A model generated the notes under the pieces. That model did no database searches. It saw nothing but the letters and a program-made list of their open reading frames with translations, and was not told where the DNA came from. Positions 16,079-25,232 of a DNA stretch of 64,000 nt are shown here, piece after piece; position 1 is the stretch's first letter, and each line of letters opens with the position of its first letter. The stretch is from assembly GCF_902499175.1 (NCBI RefSeq), contig NZ_CABVQC010000027.1, forward strand, positions 35,463-99,462, in the 5' to 3' direction. The position numbers and the translations under genes were made by a program. This DNA comes from Burkholderia aenigmatica. Its GTDB lineage: Bacteria > Pseudomonadota > Gammaproteobacteria > Burkholderiales > Burkholderiaceae.

Positions 16079-17494
16079 ATGTCGAACGATCTCGATTTCG
16101 TGATCCGTCACGCGGATGTCGTGACGGCGGCGGACCGGTTCTCGTGCGACATCGGCATTCGCGCGGGGCGCGTGGCCATGCTCGGTCACGGGCTGCCGCG
16201 CGCGCCGCGCGAGCTCGATGCGAGCGGGATGCTCGTGATGCCGGGCGGCGTCGATGCGCACTGCCACCTCGATCAGCCGATGCCCGACGGGCTGCGGATG
16301 GCCGACGATTTCCTGTCCGGCACGCGCTCGGCGCTGTGCGGCGGCACGACCACCGTGATCCCGTTCGCCGCGCAGGCGAAGGGCCAGTCGCTGCAGGCGG
16401 CCGTTGACGACTATCACCGGCGTGCGGAAGGGCGCGCGCTGGTCGACTACGGCTTCCACCTGATCGTCGCCGATCCGACGCCGCACGTGCTGGCGGAAGA
16501 GCTGCCGCGGCTGATCGCGAACGGCTATACGTCGTTCAAGGTGTACATGACCTACGACGATCTGAAGCTGAACGACCGGCAGATGCTCGACGTGCTGTCG
16601 GTCGCGCGCGAGCACGGCGCGCTGGTGATGGTGCATGCGGAGAATTCCGACTGCATCGGCTGGCTGACCGAACGGCTGCTCGGCGACGGCCACGTCGCGC
16701 CGCATTTCCATGCGCACGCACGGCCGGCCGTGGTCGAGCGCGAGGCAACCCATCGCGCGATCGCGTTCGCGGAACTCGTCGACGTGCCGATCCTGATCGT
16801 GCACGTGTCGGGCGCCGAGGCGATCGAGCAGATCCGCTGGGGGCAGTCGCGCGGGCTGCCGATCCTCGCCGAAACCTGTCCGCAATACCTGTATCTGACC
16901 GCCGCCGATCTCGGTCACGATGGCCGCGACGGCTACGAAGGCGCGAAGTGCGTGTGCAGCCCGCCGCCGCGCGATCCGGCGAACCAGCAGGCCGTGTGGA
17001 AGGCGCTGAAGCAGGGCGTGTTCTCGGTGTTCTCGTCCGATCACGCGCCGTTCAACTACGACGATCCGTGCGGCAAGCATCCGGGCGGGCATCCGGTGTC
17101 GTTCGACCACATCCCGAACGGCATCCCGGGGCTCGAGACGCGGCTGCCGCTGCTGTTCAACGGCGTGCGCGAAGGGCGGCTGTCGCTGCACGAGTTCGTC
17201 GAGCTGACGTCGCTGCGGCCCGCGAAGCTGTACGGGCTGTATCCGCGCAAGGGGACAATCGCGATCGGCGCCGACGCGGATATCGTCGTGTGGGATCCGG
17301 ACAAGCGTGTGCGGATCGCGAATGCGTCGCTGCATCACGCGGTCGACTACACACCGTACGAAGGGATCGAGGTGACGGGCTGGCCGCGTCATTGCCTGTC
17401 GCGCGGCGAGCTGCTCGTCGAGGACGGCCGGCTGCTCGCGGCCGAGCCGGGGCGCGGACGCTTCCTGCCAGCCGGCAAGCCGTGCCTGGATTGA
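16079..17494 (+). CDS. D-hydantoinase / dihydropyrimidinase family amidohydrolase
   Basis: 471 residues. Binuclear metal centre is complete: His61-X-His63 (DAHCHLD), the carboxylated Lys in YTSFKVYMTYDD, His in VHAENSD, His in LIVHVSGAEA, and Asp in FSSDHAPF. Family members hydrolyse dihydropyrimidines, hydantoins or related cyclic amides to N-carbamoyl acids in the cytoplasm. It starts 10 bp after the decarboxylase-like gene with GAGG before the ATG, hence the same operon. Allantoinase and phenylhydantoinase are alternatives; substrate not fixed by sequence. Confidence 0.85.
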   Translation: MSNDLDFVIRHADVVTAADRFSCDIGIRAGRVAMLGHGLPRAPRELDASGMLVMPGGVDAHCHLDQPMPDGLRMADDFLSGTRSALCGGTTTVIPFAAQAKGQSLQAAVDDYHRRAEGRALVDYGFHLIVADPTPHVLAEELPRLIANGYTSFKVYMTYDDLKLNDRQMLDVLSVAREHGALVMVHAENSDCIGWLTERLLGDGHVAPHFHAHARPAVVEREATHRAIAFAELVDVPILIVHVSGAEAIEQIRWGQSRGLPILAETCPQYLYLTAADLGHDGRDGYEGAKCVCSPPPRDPANQQAVWKALKQGVFSVFSSDHAPFNYDDPCGKHPGGHPVSFDHIPNGIPGLETRLPLLFNGVREGRLSLHEFVELTSLRPAKLYGLYPRKGTIAIGADADIVVWDPDKRVRIANASLHHAVDYTPYEGIEVTGWPRHCLSRGELLVEDGRLLAAEPGRGRFLPAGKPCLD

Positions 17495-17572
17495 TGTTCG
17501 ATGCGACGGAACGAGGAGCGCCCGCGCGACGCGCGGGCGTCATCCGTATCAAACGATTTTGAAGGAGCGGAC

Positions 17573-18769
17573 ATGAGCGTTACCCACGCAATGCGGCGCC
17601 TCGTGGCGGCGACCGTCGTCGCCGGTTCGTGCGGCGGCCCGGCGCTGGCCGCCGGCGATGCGGCGCAGGACATGCCGAGCGTCGTGCCCGAATCGGTCGG
17701 CGTCGATTCGGCGCCGCTCGTGCGGTTGTCCGAATGGCTGCGCCGCGACCGGATGGACGTGCGCAGCCTCGTCGTCGTGAAGGACGGCAGGATCGTGTTC
17801 GAGCGTTACGGCGATGGCCTCACGCGCGACAACAACTACGAGCTGTATTCGGTGACGAAGACGGTCACCGCGCTGCTCGCCGGCATCCTCGACGGCGAGG
17901 GCAAGCTCGGCCCGGCGACGAAGGTCGCGCCGTTGATCGCAGCCGCGCGGCCCGATCTCGCGGCTGAACTCGCGGACAAGCAGGACATCGAGCTGCGGCA
18001 CCTGATGGCGATGTCGAGCGGGCTGCGCTACACGACGCGCGAGGGCACCGATCCGCTGTACTACGACGCGCCGGACCGGTTGCGCGTCGCGGTGACGAGC
18101 CGCGCGGCGCAGCCGCCCGGCAAGCAGTTCGACTATATCGACGTGAATCCCGTGCTGGTCGGCACGGCCGTGTCGATCGCCGCGCGCGAGCGCGAGGACG
18201 AATTCGTGCGCAAGCGGCTGTTCGAGCCGCTCGGCTTCGCGCACTACCGCTGGAGCGGCGCCGACGGCACGGGCGCGGTGGCCGGCGGCTGGGGCTTGCG
18301 GCTGCGTGCCGTCGACATGGCGAAGATCGGCATGCTGCTGCTCGATCAGGGCCGCTGGAACGGCCGGCAGGTCGTGCCGGCCGATTGGGTCCGGCAGATG
18401 ACCACGCCGTCGCCGGCTGCGGCGGATTACGGTTACTACTGCTGGATTCGCCACGTGGTCGAGCACGGCACGCCCGAGTTCGGCGCGATGGGCTTCAAGG
18501 GGCAGTTCATCACGGTGCTGCCCGCGCAGCGCGCGGTCGTCGTGATGACGAGCCTGCTGCCGACCGACGGCGGGCTGCGCGATGCGACCTATCTGAACCT
18601 GTATCGCAAGATGGTCGGCGACTACATCCTGCCCGCGCTGACACCGGCGCAGCCGCCGGTCGAGCGTGCGGAAACCACGCAGGCGCTGCGCGACGAACTC
18701 GCGCGCAGCCGGCAGACGAAGGGCGTGCCCGGTACCGCCGCCGCGTTCAACGACGCACCGGAGATTTGA
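17573..18769 (+). CDS. secreted SxxK serine hydrolase, class C beta-lactamase fold (copy 1)
   Basis: 398 residues. A signal peptide ends around GGPALAAG. The nucleophile motif SxxK is Ser93-Val-Thr-Lys96 (YELYSVTKTVTALL); the second motif is near FDYIDVNP, and the third likely MGFKGQF. This arrangement is that of the AmpC/EstB/NylB hydrolases (esterase, carboxypeptidase or 6-aminohexanoate-dimer hydrolase), not necessarily a resistance enzyme. GGAG precedes the ATG at 17573; the frame extends upstream without signal-peptide logic. The next gene is a paralog starting within this stop codon. Confidence 0.82.
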   Translation: MSVTHAMRRLVAATVVAGSCGGPALAAGDAAQDMPSVVPESVGVDSAPLVRLSEWLRRDRMDVRSLVVVKDGRIVFERYGDGLTRDNNYELYSVTKTVTALLAGILDGEGKLGPATKVAPLIAAARPDLAAELADKQDIELRHLMAMSSGLRYTTREGTDPLYYDAPDRLRVAVTSRAAQPPGKQFDYIDVNPVLVGTAVSIAAREREDEFVRKRLFEPLGFAHYRWSGADGTGAVAGGWGLRLRAVDMAKIGMLLLDQGRWNGRQVVPADWVRQMTTPSPAAADYGYYCWIRHVVEHGTPEFGAMGFKGQFITVLPAQRAVVVMTSLLPTDGGLRDATYLNLYRKMVGDYILPALTPAQPPVERAETTQALRDELARSRQTKGVPGTAAAFNDAPEI

Positions 18770-20049
18770 TGAGGATGACGAAAATGATGGCCGGCTCGGC
18801 TGCGTGGCCCGACGTGCGGCGACCCGCCTCGCGCGCCGTGCCTTTCATGCGACGACTGCTCGCGCGGGTTGCGGCGCTGCTGATCGGCGGCGGTGCGTTC
18901 GCGCCCGCGCTTTCTGCCGCACAGGCGGCCGATGCGTTGTCGCCGCTGCATGAAACAGGCATCGCCGCCGCCGCGCCGGAGGAGGTCGGCGTCGATTCGC
19001 GGCGGCTCGTCGATCTGTCGCGCTGGATCCGCGAGCAGAAGCTCGACGTGTACAGCCTGCTGATCGTGAAGGACGGCAAGCTGATCTTCGAGCGCTACGG
19101 CGCGAATGCGTCGCGCGACGCGACCTACGAGCTGTACTCGGTCACGAAGGCCGTGACGTCGCTCGTCGCGGGCATCCTCGTCGATCAGCGCGCGGTGCAT
19201 CTCGACGATCCGGTAGCCGCGCGGCTTGCCGCGTGGCGTCCCGACCTCGGCGGCGCGCTCGCGGACAAGCGCGATATCCAGCTGAAGCATGTGCTGTCGA
19301 TGTCGAGTGGATTGCACTACGACTTCAGCCCGAAGGACGATCCGATCTACTACACCGCGCCGGACCGGCTGAAGCTCGCCGCGTCGGCGCAGCCGAAGGT
19401 CGCGCCGGGCACCGAGTTCGAGTACACCGACGTCAATCCGATCCTGGCGTCTGCGATGTTGAGCGCGGCCGCGGGGGAGCCGGTCGAGCGCGTGGCGCAG
19501 GCGCGGCTGTTCGGCCCGCTGGGCATGAAGCACGCGGCGTGGGAGCGCGCGGACCGCACGGGGCTCGTGTCGGCCGGCTGGGGGCTGCGGCTGCGCGCGA
19601 TCGACATGGCGAAGATCGGCATGCTCGTGCTGGACGGCGGCCGCTGGCAGGGGCAGCAAGTCGTGCCGCGCGCATGGATTGAGCAGATGACGTCGCCGGC
19701 CGTGTCGCCGCATTTCGGCTACTACTGGTGGATCAACAACATCGTCGACAGCGAGCCCGAGTTCGACGCGATGGGCTTCAAGGGACAGTTCATCACGGTG
19801 CTGCCCAAGCGCGATACGGTCATCGTGATGACGGGCGTGCTGCCGGTGGACGGCGGCCTGCGCGATGCGGAGAACGTGAAGCTGTTCCGCCGGATGGTGA
19901 ACGGCTATATCCTGCCGGCGCTCGACGGCGGCGCGGCGGGGCCGGCTACCGTCGAAACGCGCGCGGTGCTGCACGACGAACTGGCGCTGAGCGCGCGAAC
20001 CGAAGGCGTGCCGGGCACGCAGGTCGATCCGACCGATCTGCCGAAGTAG
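18769..20049 (+). CDS. secreted SxxK serine hydrolase, class C beta-lactamase fold (copy 2)
   Basis: Paralog of the preceding gene: same SVTK nucleophile motif in YELYSVTKAVTSL, EYTDVNPIL, WGLRLRAIDMAKIGML and MGFKGQFITVLP. The first ATG overlaps the previous TGA (TGATG), indicating coupling. A later in-frame ATG at 18847 begins a cleaner signal peptide (MRRLLARVAALL...AAQA) and could be the true start; there is no strong ribosome site for either. Periplasmic or exported hydrolase of unknown substrate. The pair arose by tandem duplication, and a third partial copy follows. Confidence 0.8.
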   Translation: MRMTKMMAGSAAWPDVRRPASRAVPFMRRLLARVAALLIGGGAFAPALSAAQAADALSPLHETGIAAAAPEEVGVDSRRLVDLSRWIREQKLDVYSLLIVKDGKLIFERYGANASRDATYELYSVTKAVTSLVAGILVDQRAVHLDDPVAARLAAWRPDLGGALADKRDIQLKHVLSMSSGLHYDFSPKDDPIYYTAPDRLKLAASAQPKVAPGTEFEYTDVNPILASAMLSAAAGEPVERVAQARLFGPLGMKHAAWERADRTGLVSAGWGLRLRAIDMAKIGMLVLDGGRWQGQQVVPRAWIEQMTSPAVSPHFGYYWWINNIVDSEPEFDAMGFKGQFITVLPKRDTVIVMTGVLPVDGGLRDAENVKLFRRMVNGYILPALDGGAAGPATVETRAVLHDELALSARTEGVPGTQVDPTDLPK

Positions 20050-20050
20050 G

Positions 20051-20180
20051 CTGGATGGCGGTGCGCCCGCGCGGGCTTCCATCGAAGCGCGCATGGTGCT
20101 GCACGGCGAACTCGCGCTGAGCGCGCGCGCCGAAGGCGTGCCGGGTACGGAGGTCGATCCGACGGAACTGCCAAAGCAGG
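20051..20180 (+). pseudogene. 3'-terminal fragment of a third serine-hydrolase copy
   Basis: Directly after the stop of copy 2, the sequence encodes again about 42 residues matching its C-terminus: LDGGA...EARMVLHGELALSAR then EGVPGTEVDPTELPK against the parent VLHDELALSARTEGVPG...VDPTDLPK. The parent stop (AAGTAG) is AAGCAG here, so the fragment lacks a stop and runs into sequence antisense to the aminotransferase. It has no promoter, start or catalytic motif. It is a remnant of a deleted third paralog or of an unequal tandem duplication. Confidence 0.8.
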
Positions 20181-20245
20181 CGGGAGGTGGTGCTTTGCGG
20201 CGAATGCGCCCGGCCCGCGCGATCGCGAGCCGGGCGCGCGCGGCG

Positions 20246-21604
20246 TCAGACCAGTTCGCCCAGGCACGCGTCGAACTGCGCGACGAGGCGATCGACGTCG
20301 TCGGCCGTCGTCTGCGGGCACACGAGCATCATGTTGTGGAACGGCGTGATCAGCACGCCACGATTCAGCAGGTACAGGTGCACGATGTGCTCGAGTTCGC
20401 TGTCGAGCTGCGCGCCTGCGATCGTGCCGTTGCGCGGCGGCGTGGGCGCGAACTGGAACTCGGTGCGCGCGCCGATGCGCGTCACGCACCACGGCAACCC
20501 GCGTTTCGCGATCGCCTGTTCGAGCCCGCCGGCGAGCCGCGCGGCGAGTTCGAACATGTGAGCGTAGGCCGCGTCGGTCGCGACTTCGGCCAACGTCGCG
20601 CGCATTGCATGCATCGCGAGCATGTTCGCGGTGAGCGTCGTGCCGATTCCCGAATGGCCGGGCGGCGCGTTCAGCTTCGCCTGCTTCGCGCGTTCCGCGA
20701 ATTCGGCGCTGAATCCGTACACCGCGCACGGCACGCCGCCCGCGATCGGTTTGCCGACCACCAGCATGTCCGGCTCGAGATCGTGCGCGACGGCGTAGCC
20801 GCCCGGGCCGCTGCTGATCGTATGCGTTTCGTCGATCACGAGCAGCGTGCCGTAGCGGCGCGTCAGTTCGCGCGCCGCCTCCCAGAAGCCCGGATCGGGC
20901 AGCACCATCCCGATGTTCGTCATCGCCGGTTCCGCGAGCACGCAGGCGACATCGCCGCCTTTCAGCGCCGCTTCGAGCGCGGCGAGGTCGTTGAATTCGA
21001 CGACGCGGGTGTTCGCGAGCAGGTCGTAGGACTGTCCAAGCAGGCTGTCGCGCTGCACCGGGCGGCCGTCGACGAGATCGACGAATACGTCGTCGACCGT
21101 GCCGTGATAGCAGCCGTTGAACACGACGATCGTGTTGCGGCCGGTGGCCGCGCGCGCCCAGCGCAGCACGAAGCGGTTCGCGTCGCTCGCGCTCAGCGCG
21201 AACTGCCAGACCGGCAGCCGGAAGCGGCGCGCAAGTTCGCGCGACACCCACGCGGCATCCTCGCTCGGCAGCATCGTCGTGTAGCCGCGCGTGGCCTGCT
21301 CGATGAGTGCCCGCGCGACGGGTTCAGGCGCATGGCCGAACATCGCACCGGTGTCGCCGAGGCAGAAGTCGGCGTAGCGGTGGCCGTCGACGTCGGTGAA
21401 CGTCGCGCCGCGCGCTTCCTTCACGTACAGCGAGAACGGCGTCGACCAGTCCTGCATCCAGTGCAACGGCACGCCGAACAGCAAGTGCTCGGATGCTTCC
21501 GCGGACAGTGCGCGGGATTGAGGCATCGCTTCGCTGAATGCGCGGCGCTCGCGATCGAACAGCGCGCGGGCGCGGATGAGGTCGACTCCGTGGCGGGAAG
21601 GCAA
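20246..21604 (-). CDS. class III PLP-dependent aminotransferase (aspartate aminotransferase family / GSA-aminomutase-like)
   Basis: 452 residues. PLP lysine lies in MLVVGKPIAGGVP; the Asp binding the pyridine nitrogen is in LLVIDETHT; CYHGTVDD and YADFCLGDTGAMFGHAP are class III landmarks. The start codon is TTG with AGGAG 7 bp upstream, which gives the best-supported N-terminus; an internal ATG is 26 codons in. Transfers an amino group between an omega/alpha-amino acid and a keto acid, or isomerises like glutamate-1-semialdehyde aminomutase; the long N-terminal extension and neighbours do not settle which. Confidence 0.83.
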   Translation of the reverse strand: MPSRHGVDLIRARALFDRERRAFSEAMPQSRALSAEASEHLLFGVPLHWMQDWSTPFSLYVKEARGATFTDVDGHRYADFCLGDTGAMFGHAPEPVARALIEQATRGYTTMLPSEDAAWVSRELARRFRLPVWQFALSASDANRFVLRWARAATGRNTIVVFNGCYHGTVDDVFVDLVDGRPVQRDSLLGQSYDLLANTRVVEFNDLAALEAALKGGDVACVLAEPAMTNIGMVLPDPGFWEAARELTRRYGTLLVIDETHTISSGPGGYAVAHDLEPDMLVVGKPIAGGVPCAVYGFSAEFAERAKQAKLNAPPGHSGIGTTLTANMLAMHAMRATLAEVATDAAYAHMFELAARLAGGLEQAIAKRGLPWCVTRIGARTEFQFAPTPPRNGTIAGAQLDSELEHIVHLYLLNRGVLITPFHNMMLVCPQTTADDVDRLVAQFDACLGELV

Positions 21605-21900
21605 AGGCAGCTCCTGGGCTGTGAAGGTACGGAAACGATAGCGCGGGCGCAGGGGGGATGAACAGGGGCGGAATTACGGAGGCGGGTTGGTGTGGGTGCG
21701 GCAACGTGGGACGGGGCTGACGCGCAGATATTTTTTCTAAAAGTTTTTGCGCATAAACCGGCGAGGGTCGGCCCGGCCTGTTTTATTGCATGAAAAGTCG
21801 GTGGGCGCTCACATCTTTGACATCGGATCCGGTGCGGACGAAGCGGGCACAAGGACGCGTCTGGCTGCGTCTCACGATGCCCGTTCGCCGCTGGTTCGCG
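21605..21900. other. intergenic region without recognised gene
   Basis: About 300 bp between the aminotransferase start and the GNAT stop. It contains an AT-rich patch near 21725-21765 (ATATTTTTTCTAAAAG) that could serve as promoter for the minus-strand aminotransferase or as GNAT termination. No coding or RNA signal was recognised. Confidence 0.4.
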
Positions 21901-22410
21901 TCACCCGAGCGTCTTGACCATGTGGTGCTCGTCGTAAAAGCGGCCATCGAAGAACATCGAGCGCGGCTCCGTACCGAACCGGACGAACCCTTGCGACGCA
22001 TACAGCCGCTCCGCGGTGGCGTTGACCTCGTTCACGCACAGCATCAGCTGCTTGCACTGCCACGCCTGCGCCGCATGCGCGGTCGCGCTTTCGAGCAGCG
22101 TTTGCGCGATGCCTTGCCCGCGATACGCGGGATCGACGAACACGCCCCAGATCGTCGCCTTGTGCGCGATCTTCACGCGCGCATCGCGGCGCACGCCGGT
22201 GATGCCGACGAGCATATCGCCGTCGAACGCGCCGAACACGGCGCGTTCATGGGTCGGGGTGATACGCGTCGCGAATTCGTCGACGGGCACCTGCGATTCT
22301 TCGTCGAGCGTCGGCAGGAAAGAGGTGGGCGCGGTGTCGACTGCACGCAGGCGAACGGTCTGGAAACGGGCGGCGTCGGCCGCGTCGAGCAGGCGGGTTG
22401 TGATCGTCAT
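21901..22410 (-). CDS. GNAT-family N-acetyltransferase
   Basis: 169 residues with the GNAT acetyl-CoA-binding signature: IWGVFVDPAYRGQGIAQTLL (motif A, R-G-x-G-I/A) and a following helix, then the C-terminal LYASQGFVRFGTEP typical of motif B. Transfers acetyl from acetyl-CoA to an amine of an unknown small molecule or protein. Isolated on the minus strand between the aminotransferase and the XRE-cupin gene. Substrate not predictable. Confidence 0.88.
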   Translation of the reverse strand: MTITTRLLDAADAARFQTVRLRAVDTAPTSFLPTLDEESQVPVDEFATRITPTHERAVFGAFDGDMLVGITGVRRDARVKIAHKATIWGVFVDPAYRGQGIAQTLLESATAHAAQAWQCKQLMLCVNEVNATAERLYASQGFVRFGTEPRSMFFDGRFYDEHHMVKTLG

Positions 22411-22567
22411 CGGGGCGTTCCGGTTGAGGGTCGTGCATGCCGGCGCGGGCCGCTGCGGCCGCGGGATGCATCGTCCTTATCGTAATGGGAATCCGGATGC
22501 CGCGTCGCGGCGTTCGACGCATGGGGCATCCCGATCGCATCGGGTGCCGGGCGCCGCGCGGCAGTCT

Positions 22568-23203
22568 TCAGATCGCGTCGCGCGGCCGCGTTGCATCGCC
22601 GTCCACGCAGCACGCGAGCACCTCGGCATCGGTGTCGCCGAGGCTCAGGTACACGTGCCCGACCGCGCTGTCGAAATACAGGCTGTCGCCGGCGCTCAGC
22701 CGGTACGCATGGCCGTTCTCGAAGCGCAGCTCCAGCTCGCCGCTCAGCACGAACACGAATTCCTCGCCGCTGTGCCGGATGTAGTCGGCGAAGTCCGACA
22801 GCTTGCGCGCATGGATCCGCCCGCGCACGGGCACCATTCGCTTGCCGGTCAGGTCGTTCGCGAGCATCCCGTACGCATAGTTCGGCGTGTCGTAGACCAT
22901 CTGCTGGCCGGCCGGCGTGAACGACGGCGTCATCGCGCCGGCGGCCGCGGGGCGGCCGAACATCGTGTCGAAGTCGAGCGCGAGCGCATGCGTGAGCGCC
23001 GCGAACTTGTCGTAGGTGAGCGCGATGTCGCCGCGTTCGGCCTTCGAAATCGTCGACACCGCGATACCGGAGCGCTCGGACAGTTGAGCAAGCGTCAGGC
23101 CGCGCGACTTGCGCGCGTCGCGCAGCCGCGCGCCGACCGTCTGGTGGTCGAGCTGCGGCGCGGCGTCGGTGGGCGGCGGAACGGGAACGGTGGATTTGGG
23201 CAT
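22568..23203 (-). CDS. XRE-family HTH regulator with C-terminal cupin domain
   Basis: 211 residues. HTH at ~24-80: GARLRDARKSRGLTLAQLSERSGIAVSTIS. The C-terminal cupin (~135-200) contains RHSGEEFVFVLSGELEL and LSAGDSLYFDSAVGHVY, the barrel used as effector pocket in PuuR-like regulators. Divergent from a RidA / amino-acid oxidase / permease operon, with a 26-bp palindrome between, so it probably represses that operon and senses an amine or amino acid. Confidence 0.9.
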   Translation of the reverse strand: MPKSTVPVPPPTDAAPQLDHQTVGARLRDARKSRGLTLAQLSERSGIAVSTISKAERGDIALTYDKFAALTHALALDFDTMFGRPAAAGAMTPSFTPAGQQMVYDTPNYAYGMLANDLTGKRMVPVRGRIHARKLSDFADYIRHSGEEFVFVLSGELELRFENGHAYRLSAGDSLYFDSAVGHVYLSLGDTDAEVLACCVDGDATRPRDAI

Positions 23204-23249
23204 GCGGATACAGGGCGCGACGCGCGCGGCGTGAATACGGGTTTTGTCG

Positions 23250-23275
23250 TATACGAGAATAAATTTTCTCGTATA
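23250..23275. promoter_or_regulatory. 26-bp palindromic operator in the XRE-cupin divergent promoter
   Basis: Perfect 10-bp inverted repeat TATACGAGAA / TTCTCGTATA around the 6-bp spacer TAAATT, 46 bp upstream of the XRE-cupin start. The surroundings are AT-rich, so it overlaps a promoter. Likely binding site of the XRE-cupin dimer controlling itself and the ridA operon. Confidence 0.75.
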
Positions 23276-23490
23276 TGATAATTTTCGTCGAAATCGCCGA
23301 TGGTGGGCGTGACGGCCACTCTAGCATCGGACGACGCGAAACTCGCGGGGCCGGTGCGGCCGGCGTGAACGACACGTGTGCGAATCGGCGCAGCTCGTCC
23401 GTGCGGCGGCTGCCCGATCCGGCGCACGGCAGCGGTCTTTCCCAGTCATTTCTCCGGCCGCTCGCGGCCGGGCCCGCGAAGGTGCAATCC

Positions 23491-23844
23491 ATGTCCACTG
23501 AAATCAAACGTTTGCAGACCGGCGCACGCATGAGCCAGGTCGTGATCGCGAACGGCTTCGTCCACCTGGCCGGCCAGGTGCCCGATACGGCCGGCGCGCC
23601 GATCGCCGTGCAGGCGACCGAAATCCTCACGCGCATCGACGCGCTGCTCGCATCGGCCGGCGTCGACAAGACGCGCGTGCTGACGGCCAACGTGTGGCTC
23701 AGCGACGCCGCGCACTTCGACGCGTTCAATGCGGTGTGGGACGCATGGGTGCCGGCCGGCCACGCGCCGACCCGCGCGTGCGTGCAGGCGTTGCTGATGA
23801 AGCCCGGTCTCGACGTCGAGATCGCCGTGACCGCGCTCGCCTGA
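23491..23844 (+). CDS. RidA/YjgF family enamine-imine deaminase
   Basis: 117 residues, full family length: GARMSQVVIANGFVHLAGQVP at the N-terminus, VQATEILTRIDALLASAG in the middle, and the C-terminal APTRACVQALLMKPGLDVEI with the conserved Arg of the active pocket and the VEIAV end. RidA proteins hydrolyse reactive imines formed by PLP enzymes and amino-acid oxidases, which fits the FAD oxidase encoded next. The ATG at 23491 lies after GAAGG; upstream codons have no homology. Confidence 0.9.
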   Translation: MSTEIKRLQTGARMSQVVIANGFVHLAGQVPDTAGAPIAVQATEILTRIDALLASAGVDKTRVLTANVWLSDAAHFDAFNAVWDAWVPAGHAPTRACVQALLMKPGLDVEIAVTALA

Positions 23845-23875
23845 CGCCCGCGCCGCCCGCCCCGAGGAGTTCCCG

Positions 23876-25126
23876 ATGACATTCGACACGCTCGTCCTGG
23901 GCGGCGGCATGATCGGCGTATCCGTCGCCGTTCATCTGCAACAGCGCGGCCTGTCGGTCGCGCTCGTCGACCGCAAGGCGCCCGGCAACGAGACGTCGCT
24001 CGGCAATGCCGGGCTGATCCAGCGCGAAGGCGTGTACCCGTATGCGTTTCCGCGCGGCTTCGGCACGCTGCTGAAATACGCGTGCAACCGCTCGCCCGAC
24101 GTCCGCTATCACGTCGGCGCGCTGCCGAAGCTGATCCCGTTCCTGTACCGCTACTGGCGCAATTCGCATCCGGCGCGCCATGCCGAGATCGCGCGCGCCT
24201 ATGCGCCGCTGATCGAACACTGCGTGACCGAGCATCGCGCGATGATCGACGCGGCCGGCGCCGGCGCGCTGCTGCGCGAAGGCGGCTGGCTGAAGGTGTT
24301 TCGCACGGCCGCGACGCGCGATGCCGAAACGCGCGACGCCGAGCGCTGGCGCGCCGAATACGGCGTGACCTTCGACGCGCTCGATGCGGCCGCGCTGCGC
24401 GACGCGGAGCCGAACCTGAGCCGTGCGCTGGTCGGCGCGCTGCGCTATACGGGCTCCGATTCGATCAGCGATCCGAATGCGCTCGTGACCGCCTATGCGC
24501 GTCACTTCGAGCAGCTCGGCGGCCGCATCCTGACCGGCGACGCACTGACGCTGTCGGCCGCGAACGGCTGGCGCGTCGACACCGCGCAAGGCCCGGTCGA
24601 CGCGCGCGCGGCGGTCGTCGCGCTCGGGCCCTGGTCGGACCTGCTGTGCGAGCGGCTCGGCTACACGCTGCCGCTCGCGGTCAAGCGCGGCTATCACATG
24701 CACTACGCCGCGCAGCCGGGCGCGCGGCTGAACCGGCCCGTGCTCGATGCCGACAGCGGCTTCCTGATCACGCCGATGACGCGCGGCATCCGCCTGACGA
24801 CCGGCGTCGAGCTCGGCTATCGCGATACGCCGCCGACGCCGACCCAGCTCGCCGCCGTCGAACCGGTCGCGCGCGAGCTGTTTCCGCTCGGCGCGCGCGT
24901 CGACGGCGCACCGTGGCTCGGCCGCCGGCCGTGCACGCCCGACATGCTGCCCGTGATCGGCGCGGCGCCGCGCCACCGCGATCTGTGGTTCGCGTTCGGG
25001 CATGCGCATCACGGCTTCACGCTCGGCCCCGTGACCGGCCGGCTGGTCGCCGACCTGATGACCGGCACGCAGCCGTTCGTCGACCCGGCGCCGTTTCGCG
25101 TCGAACGCTTTCTGCACGGCCGCTGA
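23876..25126 (+). CDS. FAD-dependent D-amino-acid dehydrogenase-like oxidoreductase (DadA family)
   Basis: 416 residues. N-terminal Rossmann FAD motif VLGGGMIGVSVAVHLQQRG, then NETSLGNAGLIQ as in DadA; the C-terminal FAD-binding end has GHAHHGFTLGPVTGRLVADL. Members oxidise D-amino acids or secondary amines to imines, delivering electrons to the respiratory chain. RidA upstream (31-bp gap) would clear the imine and the permease downstream would import the substrate. GAGGAG precedes the ATG. Substrate (D-alanine, hydroxyproline or other) unresolved. Confidence 0.85.
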   Translation: MTFDTLVLGGGMIGVSVAVHLQQRGLSVALVDRKAPGNETSLGNAGLIQREGVYPYAFPRGFGTLLKYACNRSPDVRYHVGALPKLIPFLYRYWRNSHPARHAEIARAYAPLIEHCVTEHRAMIDAAGAGALLREGGWLKVFRTAATRDAETRDAERWRAEYGVTFDALDAAALRDAEPNLSRALVGALRYTGSDSISDPNALVTAYARHFEQLGGRILTGDALTLSAANGWRVDTAQGPVDARAAVVALGPWSDLLCERLGYTLPLAVKRGYHMHYAAQPGARLNRPVLDADSGFLITPMTRGIRLTTGVELGYRDTPPTPTQLAAVEPVARELFPLGARVDGAPWLGRRPCTPDMLPVIGAAPRHRDLWFAFGHAHHGFTLGPVTGRLVADLMTGTQPFVDPAPFRVERFLHGR

Positions 25127-25232
25127 ACCGGCGACCGTGCGCTGCAGCAGGGCGGCCGGCGCACGACGCCGATCGCTCCGTCCAGCGGCTGGCCGATCCG
25201 GCTTGCCGCGACGATCAACGACTGGAGACAAC

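Noticed and set aside
16079..17494. A full hydantoin-to-amino-acid pathway (racemase, hydantoinase, carbamoylase).
   Set aside because: The racemase-like protein lacks the first catalytic cysteine and no N-carbamoylase was recognised in the operon; the M20 gene is in a separate unit.
17573..20049. The two SxxK hydrolases as antibiotic-resistance beta-lactamases.
   Set aside because: Only the SxxK fold is shared; EstB/NylB-type esterases and amidases have the same motifs, and no ampR-like regulator is adjacent.
20093..21661. 522-codon plus-strand frame continuing from the serine-hydrolase fragment.
   Set aside because: Only the first ~30 codons have homology; the rest is antisense to the aminotransferase.
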